Shown here one piece after another: positions 47,501-59,500 of a DNA stretch of 64,000 bases (the first letter of the stretch is position 1; every line of letters begins with the position of its first letter). Both the position numbers and the translations under genes were made by a program. Where the stretch lies: contig NC_071615.1 in the NCBI RefSeq assembly GCF_014839835.1, positions 18,051,001-18,115,000 on the forward strand, given 5' to 3'. The notes below the pieces were generated by a model. The model was not told the DNA's origin, did no database searches, and saw nothing but the letters and a program-made list of their open reading frames with translations. This DNA is from Dryobates pubescens (taxonomy: Eukaryota > Chordata > Aves > Piciformes > Picidae).

Positions 47501-50500
47501 GGATGGCATTCCCCCATCCCCTCTTGGTGATGAGGAGCACACAGAATCACACAATGCCAGGTTGGAAGGACCTCCAGGATCTTCCCTGCCCAAAGCATGG
47601 TCCAGACAAGCTGGCCCAGCACCTGCCCAGCTGCATCTGAGCAGTGTCCCACGCTGGGGACTCCCCCACTGCTCTGAGATCATTCCAGCAGCTGATTGGT
47701 CTGAGGGTGGAAAATCATCCTCTTGTGTCCTAGCAGTGCCTTGTCCCCACCACCCCTCATCCTTTTCTTGTCAGAAGGGAGTCTCCATCTCCTTTGAACA
47801 CTGGAACATGGGGAGAGGATCTGCCCTGAGCCTTCTCTTCTCCAGACTGACCAAACCCAGCTCTCAGCCCTTCCTCACAGGGCAGCTGCCCAGCCCTTGG
47901 ATCATCTTTGTGGCCCTCCTCTGGACCTTCTCCAGCCTGTCCATGTCTTTTCCTGTACAGCAGGGACCAAAGATGAACACAGTATTCCAGAGGTGGCCTG
48001 AGCAGTGCTGAGCAGGGTGGGATAAGGACTCTTCATCCCTGCTGGGCATTCCTCAGACCAGAGCTGGCTTGGCAGCCACAGTGGTGATGGCATTTTGCAC
48101 AGCCCAGGGCTGGAGCAGCAGAGCCCTGGTGCTGGTAGGAGCTGCATGAGCCACCAGCAATCAGCCTCTTGCTCTCATCAGGAGCAGGGAAGGGCTTCTC
48201 CCTGACCTCTTTCCACCCTTCATACCAGGCACAAGCCAGTCCCAACCCACCACCAGTGAAGCTGCCTCCTCTCCTGAGGGCCAGGAGCTGCTTGCTCACC
48301 TTTTCCTTCAAACATTCCTATCAGCTGTGCCCCCATGGCCATGGCCACGTTGGAGATGAGGCAGGAGGCCAGCTTCTGGCTGTGGGACATCAGGTCGTAG
48401 CGTGGAGAGATGAAGAAGTAAGGGATGTAGGAGAAGAAGTAGAGGAAGCCCCCAGCAGCTGCTGCCACGTTTGCTGCCAGCACAGGAGAAGCAGGAGGGC
48501 AAACGTCAGTAACACAGGAGTGCCACCAGCCATGTCCCACCAGAATGCCACCCAGCTTGATCACAGAACTGGGGTGGAAGGGACCCTAAAGATCATCCTG
48601 CTCCAGCCCCCTGCCATGGGCAGGGACCCCTCTCACCAGCACAGGCTGCTCAGGGCCTCATCCAGCCTGGCCCTGAACACCTCCAGGCAGAAGGCAGCCA
48701 CAGCCTCCCTGGGCAGCCTGTGCCAGAGTCTCCCCAGCCTCACTGCAAACAATTTCTTCCTCCTTTCCAGTCTCAATCTCCCCTCTCCCAGCTCAAAGCC
48801 ATTGTCCCTGGGCCTGGCACTCCCAGTCCTTGTCCCAAGTCCCTCCCCAGCTCTCCTGGTGCCCCTTCAGGCTCTGGAAGGCTGCCCTGAGGTCTCCCTG
48901 GAGCCTTCTCTCCTCCAGGCCTTCTGCACAAAGCATGGACACAGGGCAGCAGGACAAGGGCAGGAGGAGTGCTGGCCCCAGAGACCCACGGTGGGCAGCT
49001 GCAGGACCCTACCCCCATCCCACCCCGAAGCCAAGGCAGCCAAGGCCCTAATGCAGGAGCCTGTCTGCTTTGGGAAGTGTTGGCACACATGTCCCTTCCC
49101 ATGCAGCCAAACCAGGGAAGAAAGCCCCCCACACACACTCTGCAAGGGGAAGCAGCTTCTCCAAGCCAGAGCCCTGTGCCACCTCTGGAGCTGGCCCTGC
49201 TCTGAGCAGGATGAGATCAAGGACCTCCAGAGCTGCCTCCCTACCAACACCAAAGATTTCACAGCACCAAAGGCACAACAGCTCCCTCCACCCCCCAGGG
49301 GTCAGCAAGGCAAGGAGGGACTCACCTCTGGAGAAGAAGGTGCTCACCATGAAGTTGAAGGAGATGGAGGAGATGGAGAAGATGGCGAGGAAGGTGAAGA
49401 CCAGCGTGGGGTCGCTGTTGGTGAGCACCGCTCCCTGCTCGCTCACCTGCCAAGAGAACCTCCTTACACCCAGGGCTGGCAGCTGCCCAGGGCTGCAGCA
49501 GCCTCACCTCATCTTCTCCACGGCTTGGAGACAAGCTGAGAGATGAGTGACAATGCCCAGACCCACCTAGACTACTCTAAGGGTTGCCCATGTGTGCCAC
49601 AGAGTCTGAGAGGCAGGAGACACTTTGCTTGGCATCCAGGAGGCCACCTCCTGCTTCTCCAGGTGTGGGGCCAAGGGGAGAGCAGAGCGCGAGGCCCTCC
49701 AAAGGCACACATGGCTGAGGGAGCAGGGTGGTCCTGCTGGGCATGGAGTGTCTGGGGCTTCCCAGCAGTGCTCAAGGGGCTCCCACCCCCAGCCCCCAGC
49801 CCCCTCCTGGGGAGGTGACCCTGGCCCCGAAGGCAGCTGTGGGCAGCAGCGTCGCCCACCCGGCTCTGCACAAGGCCAGCTGCAGCCTGCGGTGCACAGC
49901 TGGAGGAGCCATGAGACGCCCAGCCCCGGGCAGCAGGGCCTTGTCACGGCTGTGCCCACCCAGCTCAGGGCTGCTGGCCTGCAGAAAGCTGCTCACCTTG
50001 ACACAGAAGAGCAGGGTGACGAAGAACACAGACACCAGGAGGAAGAGGAAGAACATCAGGAACCAGGCGCTCCAGTGCAGCCAGTTGCTGAGGCCCATCA
50101 TGTGCATGTACTCCTGTCAGGAGGTCACTCTGTCACCACCACGCCTGGCCAGGCCTGAGGTGAAGGCCCTGGTCAGGGTCATGGTGGTGGTGGTGGTGGC
50201 TTTGCCCTGAAGCAGTGGTGAGGGGGGCAGCAAGCCCAGGTCCCACCAGAGCAGCCCTGTGTAGCCTGCAGCAGCACAGGAGAACATCTGCCCAGAGAGC
50301 TGAACCCCAAACCATGGCAGCTGAGGGCAGCAGGGCCAGCAGCAGGGCCACCCAGCAGCAGGGCCAGCAGGGCCACCCAGCAGCAGGGCCACCCAGCAGC
50401 AGGGCCACCCAGCAGCAGGACCAGCAGGGCCACCCAGCAGCAGGGCCAGCAGGGCCACCCAGCAGCAGGGCCACCCAGCAGCAGGGCCAGCAAGGCCACC

Positions 50501-53500
50501 CAGCAGCAGGGCCACCCAGCAGCAGGGCCAGCAAGGCCACCCAGCAGCAGGGCCACCCAGCAGCAGGGCCAGCAGGGCCACCCAGCAGCAGGGCCACCCA
50601 GCAGCAGGGCCAGCAAGGCCACCCAGCAGCAGGGCCACCCAGCAGCAGGACCAGCAGGGCCACCCAGCAGCAGGGCCACCCAGCAGCAGGACCAGCAGGG
50701 CCACCCAGCAGCAGGACCAGCAGGGCCACCCAGCAGCAGGGCCACCCAGCAGCAGGGCCAGCAGGGCCACCCAGCAGCAGGGCCACCCAGCAGCAGGGCC
50801 ACCCAGCAGCAGGGCCAGCAGGGCCACCCAGCAGCAGGGCCACCCAGCAGCAGGGCCAGCAGGGCCACCCAGCAGCAGGACCAGCAGGGCCACCCAGCGG
50901 CAGGGCCACCCAGCAGCAGGACCAGCAGGGCCACCCAGCAGCAGGACCAGCAGGGCCACCCAGCAGCAGGGCCACCCAGCAGCAGGACCAGCAGGGCCAC
51001 CCAGCAGCAGGACCAGCAGGGCCACCCAGCAGCAGGGCCACCCAGCAGCAGGGCCAGCAGGGCCACCCAGCAGCAGGGCCACCCCGCAGCAGGGCCACCC
51101 AGCAGCAGGGCCAGCAGGGCCACCCAGCAGCAGGGCCACCCAGCAGCAGGGCCAGCAGGGCCACCCAGCAGCAGGGCCACCCAGCAGCAGGGCCAGCAGG
51201 GCCACCCAGCAGCAGGGCCACCCAGCAGCAGGGCCACCCAGCAGCAGGGCCAGCAGGGCCACCCAGCAGCAGGGCCACCCAGCAGCAGGGCCAGCAGGGC
51301 CACCCAGCAGCAGGGCCACCCAGCAGCAGGGCCAGCAGGGCCACCCAGCGGCAGGGCCACCCAGCAGCAGGACCAGCAGGGCCACCCAGCAGCAGGGCCA
51401 CCCAGCAGCAGGACCAGCAGGGCCACCCAGCAGCAGGGCCACCCAGCAGCAGGACCAGCAGGGCCACCCAGCAGCAGGGCCACCCAGCAGCAGGACCAGC
51501 AGGGCCACCCAGCAGCAGGACCAGCAGGGCCACCCAGCAGCAGGGCCACCCAGCAGCAGGACAATCAGAGAACCACAGAATTGTCAGGGCTGGAAGGGAG
51601 CTCAAGGCTCAGCCAGCCCCAACCCCCTGCCATGGCCAGGGACACCTCACACTGCAGCAGGTTGCTCACAGCCACCTCCAGCCTGGCTGCAAACACCTCC
51701 AGGCAGGAGGCTTCCACCACCTCCCTGGGCAGCCTGTGCCAGGCTCTCACCACGCTCCTGGCCAACAACTTCTTCCTCACAGCCAATCTCAATCTTCCCA
51801 CTTCTACTTTTGCTCCATCCCCCCCAGTCCTATCCCTCCCTGACACCCTCCAAAGTCCCTCCCCAGCTTTCTTGGAGCCCCCTGCAGATCCTGGAAGGCC
51901 ACAATGAGGTCTCCTGGGAGCCTTCTCCTCTCCAGCCTGCACAACCCCAACTCTCTCAGGCTGTGCTCAGAGCAGAGCAGCTCTCCTCAGCTCAGGAGGA
52001 ATGAATTCATTGCCTCCTTGGCTTGACAATGCTCGGGGAGCCTCCCCCTTGGCCGGGCGCCGTTTTGCGCCGGGGCAGTCTCTCCTCCCCGCAGAGTTTG
52101 CTTAGCGCTGCCGTGTTGGCCTCAGTGCTGCACACTCCCAGGGCAAAACACAGCTTCCAAGCAGACAGGAAGCCTTTCTGACAGGCTTCGGGGGCAATTC
52201 TTCATGGTAATTAATCTCATTAGGATTCTTTAGTAATATGCTATAGACTAGTTACATTAATACAATCATAAAACAGACTCATTCTATTAATCAATCCTAA
52301 TTAATAGAGAATAAAGAAGTATGAAGCATTAAACAGTGGTGATGTTAATTAATAGATCATGTTAATTAATATAGTATTAATTACTATATTAATATAGTAT
52401 CAATAATTATTAATCTATATATTATTAGTTATTAGTTATTAATTAATCCTTAGTTAATATAGTATTTATATAACATTAATCAATAAAATTAATATTATAT
52501 TAATATGTTAGTTAATGTATTATTGTATTATTATATGCATTATTGTATTATTAATAATATAACATAATCTAATCTAATATAAATATTATATAGAATATTA
52601 TTAATAATATACATAGAATATAGAATACACAGAATACATAGAATAAACCAGGTTGGAAGAGACCTTCAAGATCAATGTGTCCAACCCATCAACCAATCCA
52701 ACACCACCCAAACAACTAACCCACGGCACTAAGCACCCCAGCAAGTCTTCTCCTGAACACCTCCAGTGATGGTGACTCCACCACCTCCCCAGGCAGCCCA
52801 TTCCCATGGGCAATCATTCTGTCTGTGTAGAACTTCTTCCTAACATCCAGCCTGAACCTCCCCTGGCGCAGCCTGAGACTGTGTCCTCTTGTTCTGGTAC
52901 TGGCTGCCTGGGAGAAGAGACCAACCTCTGCCTGTCTACAGCCTCCCTTCAGGTAGTTGTAGACAGCAGTAAGGTCACCCCTGAGTCTCCTCTTCTGCAG
53001 GCTAAGCAACCCCAGCTCCCTCAGCCTCTCCTCACAGGGCTGTGCCCCAGACCCCTCAACAACTTTGTTGCCCTTCTCTGGACTCGTTCCAGCAGCTCAA
53101 CCTCCTTCCTAACCTGAGGAGCCCAGAGCTGGACACAGGACTCAAGGTGTGGCCTAACCAGTGCAGTGTACAGGGGCAGAATGACCTCCCTGCTCCTGCT
53201 GGCCACACTGTTCCTGATCCAGGCCAGGATGCCATTGGCCCTCTTAGCTGCCTGGGCACACTGCAGGCTCATGTTCAGCCTACCATCAACCAGCACCCCC
53301 AGGCCCCTCTCTGCCTGGCTGCTCTCAGCTACTCTGCCCCCAGCCTGTAGCACTGCCTGGGGTTGCTGTGGCCAATGTGCAGCCCCTGGCACTTGGATGT
53401 GTTCAGTCTCCTGCCCTTGGCCTCTGCCCCTCTGCCCAGCCTGTCCAGGTCCCTCTGCAGAGCCTCTCTGCCCTCCAGCAGATCAACTCCTGCCCCCCAG

Positions 53501-56500
53501 CTTGGTGTCAGCTGCAAATTTACTGATATATTGTTAATAATAGTATAATTAATCAATAATGTATTAAGAGTGCATTATTATATTATATTAATACTAATTA
53601 TTAATTAATTAATAGCATAAATACCATCTGTTAATAGAAGTGATTAGTATTTTAAATACTGTCATATTAATCTATTATATTATCTCAATAATTTTAATCC
53701 AAGATATTAATCATAATCTATTATCATATATTACTAATGTCAATCAATTACAATTAAGTAACATAGAATAAATAATTAACTTCTAAGCATATTTGATATG
53801 TTTGGGGCAATTTTTCATGTTAATAGAAGTATTTTTTATTAGCATAATAATATTACTATAATATAGTGTAATTACATCAATATAATAATATTAATATGAT
53901 ACAGTAATTACATCAATCTATCATAACTAATATATAATAGAGTAATTATTGAATGTTAGTAATAATTATTAATGCACTAATCCTTAATTTTAATTAATGT
54001 AATAAATGGAACTGTATGCTACTAGAAGTTAGTAGTATTTTTATTAATATATTAATACATTATAATATAATAATAACTAATATATAGTAAATACTTATAG
54101 CTAGAGTAATTATTAAATATTAGTAATAATTATTAATACACTACTCATTAATAATTAATATCTCAGATAAATGGAACTGTATGATAATAGAAGTTATTAG
54201 TATTTTTATTAATAGAATATTAATATATTATTATATAATAATAACTAATATATAATAAAAGCTTAGAATACTTAATAATTATCACTGATGATTATTAATA
54301 CACTACTCATTAATTATAATTAATATCACAGCTAAATGGAACTGTATGCTAGTAGAGGTTATTAGCATTTTTATTAATAGGATATTAATATGTTATAATA
54401 TAACTAATATGTAACAAATATAGTTAGAGCACTTATCAAATATTAGTAATAATTATTAATACACTACTCATTAATTATAATTAATATCACAGCTAAATGG
54501 AACTGTATGCTAGTAGACGTTATTAGTATTTTTATTAATAGGATATTAATATGTTATAATATAACTAATATGTAACAAATATAGTTAGAGCACTTATCAA
54601 ATATTAGTAATAATTATTAATACACTACTCATTAATTATAATTAATATCACAGCTAAATGGAACTGTATGTTAATATAAGTTATTAGTATTTTTATTAAT
54701 ATAGTATTAATATATTATAATGTAATAATAATTAATAGCTAATAAATATTTAGAGTACTTATTAAATATTAGCAATAATTATTAATACACTACTAATTAA
54801 TTATAATTAATATCATAGATAAATGGAACTGTATGCTAGTAAAAGTTATTAGTATTTTTATTAATGGAATATTAATATATTATTATATAATAATAACTAA
54901 TAGACAATAAATACTTAGAGTATTTATTAAATATTATTAATAATTAGTAACACACTACTCATTAATTATAATTAATATCCTAGATAATTGGAACTGTATG
55001 TTAATAGAAGTTATTACTATTTTTAGTAATATAATATTAATGTATTATTATATCAATATTAAAAATGTGATCTCCTATATTGATGGTATTAATATATTAT
55101 TACTTCATATTCATTACATGGATCAATTATATTTAAGTAATACATAATAAACAATTAACTCAGTATTATTATTGTTGTTGTTGTTGTTATTGTTATCAAA
55201 TAAGTAACAGATAATAAATCATTATCTCCTAACCATACATCAAAGCTATTTGCTGTGTTTTTGGGCACTCTTTCCTGTTAATAAAAGCCATTAGTATTTT
55301 TAATTAACACAGCAATGTTAATACACATTAATTATACTGACATAACAATGCTAATACAACATTATTATTGATTATAACATTAATCTAATACTATAAATAG
55401 AAGACATCATGGAATACTAATGCTATTAAACCATTACTACTAATAAAGAATCGATTGGTAAATGCATAGTATTACTTATTGGATATTATTAATTATTAAT
55501 TACTGTCACATACACAGAGCCTGGTATCAGTTTCTGTTCCTCTTTGCCACCTCTTACTTATCCACTCATCCCCAGGGGGACGTTTGGCTCCCAGCTTGCC
55601 TGCAGCCTCCCTCGGGAGCGGCCCCAGGGGCAGAGGAGCACTCAGCCGTCCCCTCCCCCCCCCAGCCCGGCCTCACCTTCAGCTTCTTCTCCTTCTCGTG
55701 CACCACGGCGCGGACGATGTTGAGGGAGGTGTAGGTGAAGCTGAGCATGAGCAGGAGGGGCAGCTGGTTCTGGATGGCCAGCAGGAAGAGGTCGTTGACG
55801 TAGGCAGGGTAGGGGAAGCGCTGCACCAGCAGGGTGATGCCGTCCAGCAGGCGGCTGGCGCTGGCGTTGGCGTGGTACCGCACGATGGCCATGTCCACCG
55901 CGTGCTGCACCGCCAGGAAGCCCTCCCGGATGTAGCCTGAGGGCCGAGGAAGGACAGGGGGCAGCAGAGGGGGGGCTGGGCTGTGGGGAGAGGGGCACCA
56001 CCCCTGGGACTGTTCAGGCAATGGATGTGGCACTGGGGGAGCGGGGCAGCGGGATTGAGTAGAATGAGAATAAGGAGGTGGTTGTGTCCCTGGGCTGGGC
56101 ACTGCTGGGGTCACAGCTTGAGTCCTGGGCTCAGTTCTGGGCTGCTCAGTCCAAGGCTCAGTTCTGAGTCCCTTGACTCTCAGAAGGACATTGAAGAGCT
56201 GGAGCAGGGCCAGGGAAGGGCAACAGAGCTGGGGAAGGGTCTGGAGAAGAGGGCTGGGGAGGAGCAGCTGAGGGAGCTGAAGTGGTTGTGTCCCTGGGCT
56301 GGGCACTGCTGGGGTCACAGCTTGAGTCCTGGGCTCAGTTCTGGGCTGCTCAGTCCAAGGCTCAGTTCTGAGTCCCTTGACTCTCAGAAGGACATTGAAG
56401 AGCTGGAGCAGGGCCAGGGAAGGGCAACAGAGCTGGGGAAGGGTCTGGAGAAGAGGGCTGGGGAGGAGCAGCTGAGGGAGCTGAAGTGGTTGTGTCCCTG

Positions 56501-59500
56501 GGCTGGGCACTGCTGGGGTCACAGCTTGAGTCCTGGGCTCAGTTCTGGGCTGCTCAGTCCAAGAACAACATTGACAAGCTGGGGCAGGTCCAGAGAAGGA
56601 CAACAGAGCTGGGGAAGGGTCTGGGGAAGAGCAGCTGAGGGAGCTGGGGGGGTTGAGCCTGGAGAAGAGGAGGCTGAGGGAGACCTCCTTGCTCTCTGCA
56701 GCTCCCTGAGAGGAGGCTGCAGCCAGCTGGGGCTTGGGCTCTGCTCCCTAGGCTCAGGGGACAGAAGCAGAGGCAATGGCCTGAAACTGTGCCAGGGGAG
56801 GGTTAGGTTGGAGAGGAGGCAAAATGTCTTTGGTGGCAGAGTGGTCAGGGCCTGGCAGAGGCTGCCCAGGGAGGTGGTGGAGTCCCCATGCCTGGAGGGG
56901 CTCCAGACAGCGTGGCCATGGCACTTGGGGCCATGGCACTTGGGGCCATGCTGGTGGCCATTGGAGCGAGGAGCCCAAACCTGACCCCAGGACTCGAGGT
57001 GTGGCCTCCCCAGTGCCCAGCCTGTGCCCCACCTGGTTATTTCTGTGTGGGATTTCTGCCACCTATCCCTGCAATGGCCTCAAACCCTGCCTGCAATGCC
57101 CCAGAGGAGCATTTTGAAAGCTTGCTGCTCAAACTGGCCTTGAGAGAGGAGGAGAAAGTCAGAACCTGAGCTCGTGAGCCATGGTTTATATTAACCAATC
57201 TACTAAACAAACATGGTGCTGAGGGAACTGAGCCCAGCTGCTGGTCAGCCTGCCCTGCAGAGCTTCTGGACCAGCAGACACCATCCCCTTGGGCACAGAT
57301 CTACTTAGACTGCCTGAGCAAAACCTGAGCACTGCTTCCTTGGCCTCCCAGCCCTTGACATTGCTGTAGTCACAGAACCACAGAACTGGGGAGGTTGGAA
57401 GAGACCTTTGAGCTCATCAAGTCCAACCTCTCACCCAGAGCTCACAACCCCAACAGTGCTGCTGAGCCACTACCCCACCTCCCTCAGCACCACCTCCCTC
57501 AGCACCACCTCCCTCAGCACCACCTCCAGGAGGCTTTTAAACCCCTCCAGGGATGGGAACTCTACCACCTCCCTGGGCAGCCTGGGCCAGGGCCTGAGAT
57601 CCCTTGCTGGGAAGAAATTGTTCCTCATGTCCAACCTGAAATTCCCCTGGCACAACTTGAGGACATTTCTTCTCCTCCTGTCCCTTGTTCCTAGGGAGCA
57701 GAGCCCAAGCCCCAGCTGGCTGCAGCCTCCTCTCAGGGAGCTGCAGAGAGCAAGGAGGTCTCCCTCAGCCTCCTCTTCTCCAGGCTCAACACCCCCAGCT
57801 CCCTCAGCTGCTCCTCCCCAGCCCTCTTCTCCAGACCCTTCCCCAGCTCTCTTGCCCTTCTCTGGCCCTCCTTCAGCCTCTCAATGTCCCTGCCCATGGC
57901 AGGGGGGTTGGAACTAGATGATCCTTGTGGTCCCTTCCAACCCTGACTGCTTCTATGATTCTTGGATGGAGTGGCCCAGAACTGAACCCAGCACTCAAGG
58001 TGCAGCCTCCCCCGTGCTGAGCACAGGAGGCCAATCCCTGCCCTGCTCCTGCTGCCACATCATCGCTGATCCAGGCCAGGCTGCTGCTGGCACCTGAGCA
58101 CGCTGCTGGCCATCAGTCAACACCTAATGGAGTGGCAGAAGGAGAAAGCCAACCCCCCGAGGGGGTTATCCCTCTGCAGCCACAGAGGAAGCTCCCAAAG
58201 AGCAGCTCCTGGGCCAGCGCCAGCCCCGTGCCCGCTGCCTCCGGCTGGCTGGGCTGGCATCTCCTCCCAAACCACAGAGTGGCTCTGGTTAGCCTCCCAG
58301 CAGCACCAGAACCACTGAGCACTTCCAGCCCCCCAGGGAGGTTTTTCCATTAAAATCCTTGGAAAGAAAAAAAAAGCAGGACAAGAAATGAATGGAGGTT
58401 TTAAAACCTGGAGGGGAGGGAAATTGATTCTCCTCCCAACCTGCTCGGAGGAAGCTACCCAGAGGCCAGTGGTGGCCAGGAAGTCACAGGGGGGAAATGG
58501 AATGAAATAGGATAAAAAGTAAACAAATAGTAAAAAAAAACCAACAAAAAAAAAGCTGCATTGAATAGATTAATTGAAAAAAAAATCATCAGAATTCCTT
58601 TAAGAGAATTCATTTAATTACTTCAAATGAATTACTTAAAAGCTCAGTGAATCCCTTTTGGCCTGGATCAGCAGGAGCAGGGCAGTGACTGTCCCCCTGT
58701 GCTCAGCTCTGGTGAGGCAACACCTTGAATGCTGGGCTCAGTTTTGGGGCCCTCACTCCCAGAAGGACCTTGAGGAGCTGGAGCAGGGCCAGAGCAGGGC
58801 AACAGAGCTGGGGAAGGGTCTGGAGAAGAGGGCTGGGGAGGAGCAGCTGAGGGACCTGGGACTAGATGACCTTTGGAGGTCCCTTCCAGCCCAGCCCATT
58901 CTATGACCTGGGGGTGTTGAGCCTGGAGAAGAGGAGGCTCAGGGGAGACCTCCTTGCTCTCTGCAGCTCCCTGAGAGGAGGCTGCAGCCAGCTGGGGCTT
59001 GGGCTCTGCTCCCAGGCAACCAGCACCAGAACAAGAGGCCTCAGTCTCAAGCTGTGCCAGGGGAAGTTTAGGCTCTAGGTGAGGAGAAAAGTTCTTCCCA
59101 GAAAGAGGAATTAGCCACTGGAATGTGCTGCCCAGGGAGGTGGTAGAGTCCCCATCCCTGGAGGTGTTCAAAAAGGAATTGGATGTGGCACTTGGAGCCA
59201 TGGGTGACTGACAGGTCAAGAGGAAATGGCCTCAGGTTGTGCCAGGGGAGGTTCAGGTTGGCCATGAGGAACAGTTCCCTCCCCAAAAGGGTTGTCAAAG
59301 CCTGGCCCAGGCTGCACAGGGCAGTGCTGGAGTCCCCATCCCTGGAGGTGTTTGAAAGCCATGGGGATGTGGTGCTGAGGGTATGGTTTGGTGGTGACCT
59401 GGCAGAGCTGGGTTAAAGCTCTGAAAGGTCTCTCCCAACCAAAGCCATCCTGCAACTCTGCAAGACCACGCTGCCCTGCAGCAGAGGCCATCACCTCCCC

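Noticed and set aside
50117-51843. Frames of 460-540 residues rich in GPAGPP or CCWVALL
   Set aside because: A product of the 15/24-bp CAG-rich array; the collagen-like look is coincidental.
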